From Eriocheir sinensis (taxonomy: Eukaryota; Arthropoda; Malacostraca; Decapoda; Varunidae): a DNA stretch of 64,000 bases. Below the pieces are notes generated by a model, which saw only the letters and a program-made list of their open reading frames with translations, was not told where the DNA came from and did no database searches. Positions within the stretch are counted from its first letter, which is position 1, and every line of letters starts with the position of its first letter. A program made the translations under genes and the position numbers. Positions 53,215-63,789 of this stretch are shown piece after piece. Location of the stretch: contig NC_066515.1 of assembly GCF_024679095.1 (NCBI RefSeq), forward strand, positions 22,612,717 to 22,676,716, given 5' to 3'.

Positions 53215-53600
53215 CCCTCACAGACCGTCGACATAATTAGTTAATGACCTCCCGCCGATAGCATCTCGCGGCCCTTCCTCCTCCACCGTATTATTTCACT
53301 CCTGATGGACAATTCGAGTTAATTGGCGCCGAAAAACACCAAGAACAAATCTGCTGAATACGATTAAAGCTTCTGGAGCCATTAAGAAGAGGAATGCGCG
53401 GCCCGGCAAGATGTATCCCAGTTTTACCCCGCAATCAGAGAGCCAAATGAGAGGTGTTCAAAGATCTATCAGGGAGGGGGCGGGGCGGCCTCTGATCCAC
53501 GACGCCTCACAGCCAATGGGCGGCCGGTGGGCGTGGCCTCCGGGAACCAAACACTGTATTGGGTGAAATATGATCAACCTTTACGAGATTGTACGAGGTG
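53215..53600. promoter_or_regulatory. Island with GC boxes, CCAAT box, TCF-like and homeodomain motifs
   Basis: Repeat-free. TAATTA (53234-53239), TTAATTG (near 53319), TTCAAAG (53458-53464, TCF/Pangolin type), a GC box GGGGGCGGGGCGG (53476-53488), CCAAT (53513-53517) and GGTGGGCGTGGCC (53526-53538, KLF/Sp type). The GC/CCAAT spacing is promoter-like, but no exon or TATA/initiator is recognised next to it. Its function is inferred. Confidence 0.35.
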
Positions 53601-54028
53601 GAAAAATGACCTCCAGCTTTCTTGATTAAAAAAAATGTGAAAAAGAAACAAACTTGCAACATATCATAATTTCTCAAGAATTTAGTAATGGACAATTTCT
53701 ACACGATAGTATGAAGTGCAGAATGTAACCCCAAGCCTTGTTAATTAATGAAGAAAAGTTTGTCTACGAAAGTACTAAAATGAGAGTTTTCAAAGCAAAC
53801 CTTTCCGAAAAATCTAAGGAAAGAACACCCAGGAAAATGTAAAGAGGTAAACAGTAACTACTCTCTTAATACGAGTTTTCCAATTAATATTATTGTAAAT
53901 ATCATGTTTGCTGACCTACCTCAACGACCTCTGCAATTACTCTGTTCACGCGGGTTCACGAGCAAAGGTTTTAATTCCTTTGTTTTGACACTTAGGGGTT
54001 GACGACTTGTTATGACTCATGCTTCCAG

Positions 54029-54031
<3 letters not shown>
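53601..54031. other. Unique AT-rich DNA
   Basis: Nothing recognised. Confidence 0.35.

Positions 54032-54116
<85 letters not shown>
54032..54116 (+). repeat. (AG)n microsatellite
   Basis: About 42 AG dinucleotides. Confidence 0.99.
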
Positions 54117-54119
<3 letters not shown>

Positions 54120-54202
54120 TGTCGATGAGTTGTCTGTAGTGGATGAAGGATGCTGATGAAATAAGTACAGTTTCGAGTTCGCTGGATGAGGTTTGCCTGA
54201 AG

Positions 54203-54318
54203 GTGATGATGGTGGTGATGAGAGTGGTGGTGGTGGCGGTGATGGTGATGGTAGTGATGATGGTGGTGGTGATGGTGGTAGTGATGAGTGATGGTGATGG
54301 TTGTGGTGGTGGAGGTGG
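54203..54318 (+). repeat. Imperfect (GGT/GAT)n tract
   Basis: Mixed GGT, GAT and AGT triplets; gives Val/Met-rich or His-rich frames. Confidence 0.92.
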
Positions 54319-54497
54319 GGACTGTGGAGGTTGAATATATTCTTTCTTTACTCATTAACAGGTTGACGTGGGGAAGTAAATGGCGTTAAGAAGTCTTGGG
54401 AAAAAAAAAGTAGAGAAAGTTAATTTGTTTCCTTTTGATTATTTATTTTCTCTTGCAAGTTAAAGAGAATGTATAATTACACATAATAGTCTTTCCT

Positions 54498-54499
<2 letters not shown>
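54319..54499. other. Unique DNA
   Basis: Nothing recognised. Confidence 0.3.

Positions 54500-54587
<88 letters not shown>
54500..54587 (+). repeat. (CA)n(GA)n compound microsatellite
   Basis: About 28 CA followed directly by about 16 GA dinucleotides. Confidence 0.98.
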
Positions 54588-54589
<2 letters not shown>

Positions 54590-54654
54590 CCCGGAGTGCG
54601 TAAGACTACAAAAAAAACAAAAAAAAAAAACGCCGTGATGGAGGCTGTGTTATG

Positions 54655-54860
54655 ATTTAAGGTGTTGGGAGATGATCATTTACCCATTACCTCGGCGTGA
54701 TCTATACGGCGTCCCTCTGGTGGCCGGTCGACGCCTCACTACCAAACGACCATGATTCTACCGGGCCGCGTTGACAGCAAGCCATTACCGACCCATCCCG
54801 GCGCGGCGGAGGTGACGGACTGCTGGGCGAGCGCTCGGGTCCTCTGCTTTTACTTTTTTC
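54655..54860. promoter_or_regulatory. Unique GC-rich island with a CTCF-like core
   Basis: CCCTCTGGTGG at 54713-54723 (CCACCAGAGGG on the minus strand) matches the CTCF core, with an imperfect 3' extension. Nearby GTCGACGCC, GGCCGCG and TGACGG. No gene recognised. Confidence 0.25.
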
Positions 54861-54879
54861 CTTCATGTTATTAGTTACC

Positions 54880-54882
<3 letters not shown>

Positions 54883-54921
<39 letters not shown>
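54883..54921 (+). repeat. (GA)n microsatellite
   Basis: About 19 GA dinucleotides. Confidence 0.97.
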
Positions 54922-54923
<2 letters not shown>

Positions 54924-55028
54924 AAGTAGAAAAGAAGGGGGATGGTTCAAGCGAAGGAGATTTAATTGAATGGTGGTCAAGGATTTATACCCCAGTTTTT
55001 AAATAAAGATATATTGACCCCGTGGTAA

Positions 55029-55345
55029 TGAGAGAGAGAGAGGGAGGGAGAGGGAGAGGGAGGGAGAGTTTGGATGAAGAGTAGACGGAAAGACGAAGGA
55101 GAAGAAAGGAGGGAAAGTTACTGGAGGAGAATGAGAAAGAGAGAAAAGGACAAGGAAGCAGGGAAAAAAAATAAAGTGAGTGGAGAAAGATGCGATAATG
55201 TATGTAGAAGAGGAAAGAAGAGAAGAAGAAAAAGTGAAAAGTAGCGGAGGAGGTAGAGGAGAGAAGGGAGGCAAAGGAAGAAGGCAGGATAGGAGGGGAG
55301 GGAGCAGGAGGAGAGAAGGAAGGAGGGGGAGAAGGTAAGGGGGGA
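55029..55345. repeat. Polypurine tract
   Basis: GAGA, GGGAGG and GAAGAA words on the plus strand; minus-strand frame is an artefact. Confidence 0.85.
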
Positions 55346-55369
55346 GGACCGGCTACCTAATGAATGTGT

Positions 55370-55520
55370 GAGGCAGCAGTCGTGAGGAGAGGCCCGACCT
55401 AATCACAGCCGCCCGCTTATCTATCACGGCCGGCCTTTATCTATCATGCCCCGCCGCTTATCATGCCATTAACAGCCACCCGCGGGCCCTGAGCCTCACC
55501 ACGCCGCCGCTGGACACTAT
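55370..55520. promoter_or_regulatory. Triple GATA-site island
   Basis: TTATC occurs at 55417, 55437 and 55458, i.e. 20 and 21 bp apart. The first two are within the longer direct repeat TTATCTATCA. The flanks are GC-rich (GGCCGGCC, CCCGCGGGCC), then GCCATTAAC. The spacing is about two helical turns. Confidence 0.4.
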
Positions 55521-55600
55521 GGCTCCTGCGTGGGTGTGTGGGGAAGGGTTTTGTTGATATATTTATTTATCTTTTTATGTCCTGGGAGGTTTTCAACGCT
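55521..55600. other. Short unique spacer
   Basis: T-rich, unremarkable. Confidence 0.3.
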
Positions 55601-55742
55601 GTTTTCCTTTATAGCTTTGTTCTGTTTTTGTGATTTTTTTTTTTATATTTTCTTCATTTTTAGTTTGTTCTTTTTCCTTTATCTTCGTTTTCTTGGCTTC
55701 TCTTCCTCTTCTCTTTTCGTTTTTTTCTTATTTCGTCATCAT
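55601..55742 (+). repeat. Dispersed ~140-bp T-rich repeat, copy A
   Basis: Matches 57440-57575: TTTTCCTTTATA, TTCTGTTTTTGTGAT, then TCCTTTATCTTCGTTTTC, TTGGCTTCTCTTCCTC and CTTATTTCGTC in the same order. Confidence 0.88.
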
Positions 55743-55744
55743 CT

Positions 55745-55790
55745 GTTAGGTTAGGTTAGATTAGGTTAGGTTAGGTTAGGATAGGATAGG
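55745..55790 (+). repeat. (TTAGGT)n hexamer tract
   Basis: About seven GTTAGG/TTAGGT hexamers with two point variants (GATTAGG, GGATAGG). The period is six, so it is not the canonical five-base arthropod telomere repeat TTAGG. Confidence 0.9.
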
Positions 55791-55813
55791 CCACGTTACT
55801 ATACGCATGATAC

Positions 55814-55925
55814 TGATTGGGGGAGTGCGAATAATTAAATGGGAGTGCAATTTAAATGTATAATAATGACTGGAGGAGTGCAAATTATACGTGTAATAAC
55901 GACTGGGGAGTGCAATATCTTGGGG
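55814..55925. repeat. Short diverged repeat (GGAGTGCAA words)
   Basis: GGGAGTGC or GAGGAGTGC followed by AAT-rich DNA recurs at about 55820, 55841, 55874 and 55907. Confidence 0.65.
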
Positions 55926-56008
55926 ATTGTATATTAAAAGCTTAACCGGTACCTGAACACCTCTTTTTTCTTTTTTCATCTCAAAAAAACTCCTCTCTAA
56001 TCTTTTTA

Positions 56009-56100
56009 TGAGCAGTGAGTAGCAGGCTTTTTTTTCATTGTTATTTTCTTTTTTTTTTCTAAGCCCTTGAACTGTTTCCTTTGCTGTAAAAAAAAAAAAA
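56009..56100 (+). repeat. A-tailed dispersed repeat, copy 7
   Basis: GAGCAGTGAGTAGCAGGC, T9, a variable middle, AAGCCCTTGAACTG, TTTCCTTTGCTGTA and (A)13. Best-preserved copy. Confidence 0.82.
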
Positions 56101-56439
56101 TCATGGGTATCAGAATAATACCTGGCAAGGACGTGAGACAAACATTCAAAAGGAAATCACGTGTACAGGTTACCCAGAAATGTTTCAATCTAGCCCTCGT
56201 TGAGACAGGTGGAGACGGTAAAAAGCGAGCTCGTGACCGGAGTAGTGTCCTAAATACAACACTTCGCTGAGGTAATTATAACATATCAAGATAATTAAGG
56301 AAGTGGGGACGCAGGACTCAGTGTGACTTACGCTAAACGGTGGCGGAGCGTCGTTGGCGTCGTGGTTATGAAGACGGAGGGAGGAGGGAGCGGCGATTAG
56401 CGTGTGGCGGGTGGTCACGCTGGGGTGTCCGTCACGTGC
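56101..56439. other. Unique DNA
   Basis: Repeat-free, no gene recognised. Confidence 0.35.
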
Positions 56440-56960
56440 CTGCTTGAAGAGTCCTGCCTGAAAAAAAAAGGATATCTTCAGAAGGATCTTTTTTGTCGTA
56501 GGATACTATTCGGTTGGAAGGAGAGGAGTTTTACTGGTAGGATATTTTTGTTTCGTTTTTGGGTTCTTCTATGTCAATATTTTTTTTAGATATATGACTT
56601 TTTGTTAGTTATATTGCCTTGGGAATTAGAATGCTAACCTGATAAGGATACTCTCTCGTGGGGTTAGGAGTGCAGTGAGAAGGATATTTATTGGAAGGAT
56701 CAGAGGAGTCACATGTCATTTTGTAGGATTCTTTCAGCTTGACGATCCTCTTTAGGGAAGGATTCAGTGTCTAAGGCAACATATAAGGCGCTCGTAGGAT
56801 GCTATTTAGGTTAAGGATCATCTCGGCAAAAGGTTCCTGCCTCAGGGGATCCATGGCGGGGCTGGCAGGACCCTGTGATGTTAGGAGCCTCCGCAGGGAA
56901 GGATAATGTTCGGTGGTAGGATATTGTCGGAGGCGGGGTCGTGCATGGCGCTCGTGCCTG
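56440..56960. other. AGGAT-dense stretch
   Basis: AGGAT occurs 13 times on the plus strand at 56469, 56483, 56500, 56539, 56645, 56681, 56696, 56725, 56759, 56796, 56814, 56900 and 56918, often as GAAGGAT or GTAGGAT. Could be a very diverged minisatellite with a ~15-50-bp unit. Confidence 0.5.
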
Positions 56961-57004
56961 CCTTGGGGTCCTTCCTGCCTCCGAGATCCTTATCAGGACT
57001 CGTC

Positions 57005-57115
57005 GGGGCAGTTAGGAGGCGTGGGCGGGTTGGGGCGGGGCGGGGTGGCGCTGGGGTGAGGGGAGGGGGAAGGGGTGTGGTAAGGGAAGGGGGAGGGGGA
57101 GTGAAGGGGTTTGAG
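57005..57115 (+). other. G-run tract (quadruplex-forming potential)
   Basis: More than twelve runs of three to five G in about 100 bp, followed immediately by a C9 run and pyrimidine-rich DNA. Confidence 0.75.
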
Positions 57116-57439
57116 GAGGGTTACTTTCCCCCCCCCATGCAAGGTACCGTACAATCTCCTCTCCCTCCTTCCCTCCCTCCTTCCCTCCTCCCTCCCACCA
57201 TCCTGCCTTCCCAGTCAGCTTCAGCAACCCCAAAGGAACGTGGAGGAATGTGTTAATTGCATCTTTGAGGGATTCATTTTGTCATCGTGGCCAGCTAGTT
57301 GATGGAGGGAGCGAGGGAGGGAGGGAAGGAGGGAGTGGAAGGAAAGATGGTCATTATAGAGGTGTGTGCTTCTTCCTGAGTGTTTTTTCTTCCTCTAAGT
57401 AAAATATAATGTTCTCGTTTTGCTCTTTAAGGTGATGGT
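57116..57439. other. CCTCCCTT-rich and purine-rich flanks of the G tract
   Basis: 57158-57200 is (CCTTCCCT)-like on the plus strand, and 57301-57345 is GGGA-rich: roughly complementary tracts about 100 bp apart. No gene. Confidence 0.5.
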
Positions 57440-57575
57440 GTTTTCCTTTATATTTTGGTTCTGTTTTTGTGATGTTTTTTTTTTCGATATTTTCATTTTA
57501 GTTTTTTTTTTTCCTTTATCTTCGTTTTCTTGGCTTCTCTTCCTCTTTCTATTTTTTTTTCTTATTTCGTCTTCT
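57440..57575 (+). repeat. Dispersed ~140-bp T-rich repeat, copy B
   Basis: Second copy of the element at 55601-55742, same orientation, about 1.84 kb away. Confidence 0.88.
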
Positions 57576-57579
57576 TTTA

Positions 57580-58309
57580 GTATATTATAACATCATTAAC
57601 ACTGTATTTAGTATCTTTCTCTTTCATCTTCTCTAATTTATCTTCTTTGCCTCTCCTCACCTCCTCGTTCTTCTCCATCCCCTCTTCCTCCTCCTCCTCA
57701 ACTCTCTCCTCCTCTTCCTCTTCCTCCTCCTACCTGCCTACCCACCAATCTGATTTTGTTGTTCTTTCATCCAATAATCCGCATCTCCATCAAATATTTT
57801 CCACCTTCACGTCATTTTTCCTCACCATCATTTTCTCCATCATCATATTTTTCGTCCACTCTCTATCCGTCCTCACCTCATTCTCACTTTCCATCTATCT
57901 TCCTCATCATCTCATTTATCTCTGTTTCCTTCCATCCCTCCCTCTATCCCTTCTTTTTATCATTTTTCCCTTCATCCTCCCCAATCATTACTTTTATTTC
58001 CCATTCATATTTTTACCTTCACATTATTTTCCTTTATTTCTCCTCTTCTCTTCATCTTTCCTCATCGGTTTTCCTCCACGCCTCCATTCATTCCTCTTGC
58101 TTCCCTCTTTCATCCTATCTCTCCCATTCGCCTCCTTTCCTTCATCCTCCAGTTCCTCCATTCATCCCTCTCCATCTCTGTTTTGCTTCTCTTCATTCCT
58201 CTTTCCTTATCCCCTTCTTTCCCTTCTTATCTTCCTTCTGCTTTCCTTCTATCCTTCGTCTGATTCCTCCTTCCCTCCTCTCTCCCTCCCTCCCTTCAGG
58301 AACTTCCTC
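57580..58309. repeat. Polypyrimidine block of about 0.7 kb
   Basis: C/T-rich with CTTCATCC, CTTTCCTC and (TCC)n words. The 258-aa and 200-aa frames are compositional (Ser/Phe/Leu/Pro). Confidence 0.85.
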
Positions 58310-58470
58310 TCCCTGGGCGAAGCTTCCTCACATAATCACGATTCTCGGCCCCACGTAATAATTTTCTCTTGTCCAGTCGACGCCTTGATTATAGCTCGAA
58401 ATATTTATTGGCGGCGCGGCTAATTCAGAAGCTTTCCATATTTAGGGCGTCCGCGGCGACAGTTTGTTAT
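58310..58470. promoter_or_regulatory. Small unique island
   Basis: Contains CACGTAATAATTTT, TTGATTATAGC and CCATATTTAGG (near a CArG/MEF2 shape but one base too long). Weak candidate. Confidence 0.18.
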
Positions 58471-59204
<734 letters not shown>

Positions 59205-59639
59205 GATGAAGATGGGAGAGGGGAAGGGAAGGAGACTGAGGGAAGAAGAGGAGGAGAAGGAGGGAGGGAGGTAAGGACGAAGGGGATGAGAGAGGAGGGG
59301 GTAAGAAGGGGGGCGCCGGGAAATGGAGGAGGCAAGGAAGGAGAGAGAGAGATGAGACGGAGGATGGGAGGTAAGGTAGAGAGGGACGGAGAGCGAGGGG
59401 GCGGGGAACTACCTGTGATCACACTAATTGGCGTACCTTCGTAATTACGTGGCTCAGGTGCACGGTATCAGGCATAGGCTTAGGCGGGGAGGCTCTTAAA
59501 AGGCCTACGTGGTGTTGTGTTGCTCTGTTTTTCACCTGACGAAGCGAAAGGTGTTTTGAAGTATGCTAATGTGTGTGTTTTTATAGACTTTTTTATGTTT
59601 TTTCTTTTCGTCAGGCTTATAATTATTTTTTTACTTTGT
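59205..59639. other. Purine-rich tract then unique DNA
   Basis: GGGAGG and GAGGAG words to about 59400; 59405-59560 is balanced with GTGCACGG and AATTACGTGG. No gene. Confidence 0.45.
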
Positions 59640-59980
59640 CTCCTTTTCCTTCTCCTCCCTTTGCTCTCCACCTTCCTCCCTCTCCCTTTCCTCTCCACCT
59701 TCCTCCCTCTCCCTTTTCTCTCCTCCTTCCTCCCTCTCCCTTTGCTCTCCTCCTTCCTCCCTCTCCCTTTCCTCTCCTTCCTCCCTCTCCCTTTCTCCTC
59801 CTTCCTCCCTCTCCTTTTCCTCTCCTTCCTCCTTCTCCCTCTCCTCTCCATCTTCCTCCTTCTCCCTTTCCTCTCCTCCTTCCTCCCTCTCCTTTTCCTC
59901 TCCTTCCTCCTTCTCCCTCTCCTCTCCATCTTCCTCCTTCTCCCTTTCCTCTCCTCCTTCCTCCCTCTCCCTTTCCTCTT
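59640..59980 (+). repeat. 24-27-bp pyrimidine minisatellite with a 78-bp higher-order unit
   Basis: Units CTCTCC(A/T)CCTTCCTCCCTC of 24 or 27 bp repeat about 13 times. A 78-bp block starting CTCCTTTTCC at 59811 recurs at 59889. Unit lengths are multiples of three, so three frames stay open on both strands (149, 150 and 173 aa) with regular Pro/Ser/Leu or Arg/Lys/Gly repeats; artefacts. Confidence 0.95.
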
Positions 59981-60154
59981 GTGTGTGTGTGTCTGTTTGT
60001 TTGTGTGTGGCGGGGAGTTGAATAAGATGCTCCTCTAGATATACTCGAACGGCAACAAAACTACTTAAAGCTTAAACAAAAATCACCAGGAAAAAAAATA
60101 CATAATGACAGACGATTCCTTGACGTTTGCCGAATAGAGAAAGTGATCATGTCA

Positions 60155-60530
60155 AAAGGAGGAAGAGGAAGAAGAAGAAGAAGAAGAAGAAGAAGAAGAA
60201 GAAGAACAAGAACAACAACAAGAAGAAGAAGAACAAGAAGAAGAACAAGAACAAGAAGAGGAGGAATGTAAAGGTGAACAACATCAATAACAACAACGAC
60301 TGGAAAACATGATCCAGAACAAGAAAAAAAGAAGAAAAAAAAGAACTATGAGAAGAGGAAGAGGAGGAATATACTGAAGAGAAGAAAATTGTCAGAAAAT
60401 CAAGAAAAAAAAACCGACACGAAGAAAAAAATAAGAATAAGATTAAATACAGAAAGATAAGCGAGAGGAGGACAGGCAGAAGAAGAAGAAGAAGAAGGAG
60501 AAGGAGGAGGAGAGGAAGAGGATAACTTAA
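60155..60530 (+). repeat. (GAA)n and purine-rich tract
   Basis: GAA triplets with AAC interruptions at 60161-60262, then GAAAAA-rich DNA and (GAA)n at 60480-60497. Confidence 0.93.
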
Positions 60531-61870
60531 GACGCTCCTTGGATGGCTTCGGACAGGCGCTTAGAAGAGGAATTCATTCGGCAAATCACCTTGATCGATG
60601 ACTCCCATTAAAAATATATAATAGCTCTAAGTTCCCCAGTTCTCGAGTCCCCGGCTTTCTCGGAGTCCACGAGGGCGACATAGCGCGTTCGTTGGCCACA
60701 GGGAATTCGACTCTATGACCTGAAGGAGTGGAGGTGAAGATTCCGGCTTGGGGGAGGGTCGGGTAAGGCTGTTTAGGGTGTCAGGTCCCGGCTGGTAATT
60801 TCTCTACTTTTAAGCTCGGGTCTTGGAGGTGCCGCGAAGGTGGACGCTGAGACCTGGGACTGGGAGACTTGGGCCGAGGCGTGTATGGGAGAAAGTGAGG
60901 AAAGCTACGTGGTTTTAATGTGTTATTAGTGTGGGGCTTAACACAGTGTACAGGGGGTGAAATATAATAGAAATACAGAAAGAAAAGTAAAGATAGAAGG
61001 TAGAAAATAAAATAAAAGAAAGAGTCGTATTTTGTGTTGTTTCAATGTGTTTTAATATAGAACTTTGCACGTGAAATCTGAGAAATATCCAATTATCTTT
61101 CCACTAAATTTCAAAGTATTGTATTGGAGAGCTTTTTGTATTAATTAGTTAGTGAAAAAAGGCGTAATTATTTTGTTATTACCGTAGAACTTATTACAAT
61201 ATACAAAAATGGCACAACGCAGCATGTTTGTTTTGTTAATGCATCATTTCAATCATCAACACATTTTAGATTAAGTTGAATATTATTTTTATAACTGAAA
61301 TGTCATCTATAAAACACTATTACTAATTGATCACACGCAGCTGAGTTAGTGAGGACATTAGCATCATTTATCAAACTTCAAATACTTAAATAGTCATCAT
61401 GTTGTGTTATTTATCCCTTTGAACGTCTATATGCTGTTTGTTTTTATGATCTGCTGTCTTATTTACGACCCGTGTGACCTTGAGGCTTTTTAATGCGTAA
61501 CTGAATGAGTGTAAAGAATTTCGCTTCATTATCTGGACTGGAACACTTTGTCTCTCGCGCTAAGGGATTGGAAGTGCTTGATATCTTAATGGAAGCCTTC
61601 AATATGCCCGGGACGCGGCTCAGGGCGTTATATATTGCCTTGCGGTCTGTGATTTATACCCTGATCTAAATTGGAACATTAATTATTAGCGTGGAAAATA
61701 TATATCCGCAGACTTTTAAAACTGAGAGAAAAGACGAATCGGAGGCACCCACGCACACACACACACACAAACACAAACACAAACACATTCCCTTTTAAGA
61801 AGAAGACTAACTCACATATTGTCTTTAATAGTGTTGGTATGGATACAGTTACGCCCCCTTCTCTCTCAAT
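60531..61870. other. Long unique stretch, no gene seen
   Basis: 60540-60900 is GC-balanced; 60960-61480 AT-rich; 61490-61700 is balanced and repeat-free with GCCCGGGACGCGG and TTAATTATTAGCG. A short interrupted (CA)n lies at 61750-61785. Best described as possible conserved non-coding DNA. Confidence 0.4.
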
Positions 61871-61871
61871 C

Positions 61872-61904
<33 letters not shown>

Positions 61905-61943
61905 GTATCTATCTATGTATCTATCTATGTATCTATCTATCTC
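61871..61943 (+). repeat. (ATCT)n microsatellite
   Basis: About 18 tetranucleotides with several ATGT variants. Confidence 0.97.
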
Positions 61944-62482
61944 AATCTCTCCCTACGCCTCCATTTATGTTCCTCCAATATGAAAATTATAAGACCATGA
62001 AAACAGCGAAGAGAAATTCCATTGAGGAAGAAATAAATCAAGATAGCTCCGGCAGGTCCTTTAGTAGATATTAGCGTCATGTTAGTGTACAAGTTATAGT
62101 GTTCTCGAGGCGTCGCGTCCAGCCGGCCTAAAAAGGAAGCTGCCTCGTACCTCTGAAATAATTGTCGTACGCCGCCGCGGATAAGACGGAGAGGGAAGAG
62201 GTGCTGGGATAAACAGGATAAGGCTGCATGGAGGAGGTGTTGAAGCTTTCCTTGTTATATTGAAATTTTTGAAAGTGTGAATAATACATGAAAATAGTTG
62301 TTGGTACTACGTTTTTATGGGACTTGGGACACGTTTTTTTTAATATTTTATTGCTGTGAACTATATATTTTTTGTATTATTAAAAGAAAACTTGGCAATC
62401 TTTCTTTTTTGATAGGGAAAAGTAGCTAATTTTTCCTTTTTTATATATATGCCTATGAGAGAAACTACAGTGTATTTGTTGA
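61944..62482. other. Unique DNA
   Basis: 62095-62200 is GC-rich with GGCGTCGCGTCCAGCCGGCC; the rest is T/A-rich. No gene recognised. Confidence 0.35.
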
Positions 62483-62697
62483 TTAGGTTAGGAATTCTGC
62501 GCCTTCATATTTAAGTTTTGGAGGTATGAAAGATATTTTTTTCTCTACTCTTTTATTTTAAGGGGAAGTAAAGAAGTGTGTAGTAGATTAGAAGTTCTTT
62601 GTTTTACTATATACATTTTGGAGGTATGATAGAGGATATTATTTTTTCTTTCCTCTTTTTTTTTTTTTTGAGGGGAGGTAAAGGGGTGTATTACTAA
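62483..62697. repeat. ~100-bp tandem duplication
   Basis: GATTAGGTTAGGAATTCT / GATTAGAAGTTCT, then TTTTGGAGGTATGAWAG (62516 and 62616) and AGGGGARGTAAAG: two copies 100 bp apart. Confidence 0.85.
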
Positions 62698-62699
62698 AG

Positions 62700-62812
62700 G
62701 AAACCGCGCGCCTCATCCAATCTGCCGGCTGTCACCTGCTCAAACGGCCCAGGTGACAAATCGACGGGCATGATTACAAGGGCGGCCTGAAACAAAACGG
62801 GGAACTGCCTTC
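62700..62812. promoter_or_regulatory. Island with inverted CACCTG/CAGGTG pair
   Basis: TGTCACCTG (62730-62738) and CAGGTGACA (62750-62758) form a perfect 9-bp inverted repeat with an 11-bp spacer. CCAAT is at 62717-62721 and GATTACAAGG near 62771. Paired CACCTG sites suit ZEB/zfh1 or Snail/bHLH binding; inferred. Confidence 0.33.
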
Positions 62813-62815
62813 ATT

Positions 62816-62825
62816 AGTGTGTGTG

Positions 62826-62867
<42 letters not shown>

Positions 62868-62870
62868 CTC

Positions 62871-62909
<39 letters not shown>
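62816..62909 (+). repeat. (GT)n and (CT)n microsatellites, adjacent
   Basis: (GT)n at 62816-62867 with one GCAT interruption, then (CT)n at 62876-62909. Confidence 0.97.
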
Positions 62910-62912
<3 letters not shown>

Positions 62913-63594
62913 TTCCGTGTTTGTTTTGTTTCCTTCACATTTTTCCCTCACGAGGCGTCTGTTTGATCTTTTTTTTGTTTTATTTTCTTGTTTGGGATTT
63001 AAAAAGGTTTATCCATTTTTCTCTCGCGTTGTTTTTGTTTGGTTTTGCGATGTTGGTCTTCGCTTCCATTTGACTTTGCTTTCTTTTCTCTCTCAGACGC
63101 GTTTTTTAACTTTTTTTTTCGGTTGGCAGTGGTATCAAGGGTAGTCTTTTTTTTCAGGGCAATAGTTGTTTCTTTTGTTTCTTTTTTTGTTCCTTTTTCT
63201 TGCATTTGTTTTTAGCTTTTCCACATTTTTTTTTTGGTATTTTTGTAATGATTTTTTTTCCTTGTTTTCCTACCCGGTATTTTTTCTCTTATGTAATTGT
63301 TTTTTCCTTTTATTCATCTTTTTTCTCACACTTATGTCACTGTTATTTTTTCATTCTTGGTTTTGATCGCTTTTATTTTAATGGCTGTTTTGTTATCCTT
63401 TTTTAACTATCTGTCATTTGTTTCCACTCTAATGTTTTATTAATGAGTCTATCACTACAATTTTTTTCAGCACGTTATTATATTTTGCTCTATGTTTCTT
63501 TTTTTATCTAAGACAATTTATCGCGCCATTACTTTCGTTCTACACAAACTTTTATCTGTATTTTATTATTTTTTTATGTGACGGTAACTTTTGC
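62910..63594. other. T-rich DNA
   Basis: Many T5-T12 runs; Phe-rich frames are artefacts. No gene recognised. Confidence 0.5.
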
Positions 63595-63780
63595 GCGCTC
63601 TCTCTCACCATAAAATACTGCATGCGGCGGGTTATTGAATTCCGGCGAGGGTAAAACACTGTAATAAAAGCACGGTGAAGCCTCCTGGACCCGGGTATTG
63701 GCGAGGGGGGCGGACGGGGCAACAAAAGCGGCGGGCGGCACCATCTCGGAGGTACAAATAGCATGAGTTTGTACTTCTTG
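63595..63780. promoter_or_regulatory. Unique GC-rich island
   Basis: ACCATAAAA (63608) and GTAATAAAAGC (63661) fit posterior-Hox-like sites; a GGGGGGCGGACGGGGC box is near 63705; the inverted pair GTACAAA/TTTGTAC lies at 63752-63758 and 63768-63774. Weak candidate. Confidence 0.22.
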
Positions 63781-63789
63781 CGCTGATAT

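Noticed and set aside
52517..53240. 239-aa and 216-aa overlapping plus-strand frames resembling membrane proteins
   Set aside because: Two frames open at once over the same pyrimidine-rich DNA and a 112-bp duplication; apparent hydrophobicity is poly-Phe/Leu.
57647..58423. 258-aa plus-strand open frame
   Set aside because: Ser/Phe/Leu/Pro composition in a polypyrimidine block; same artefact.
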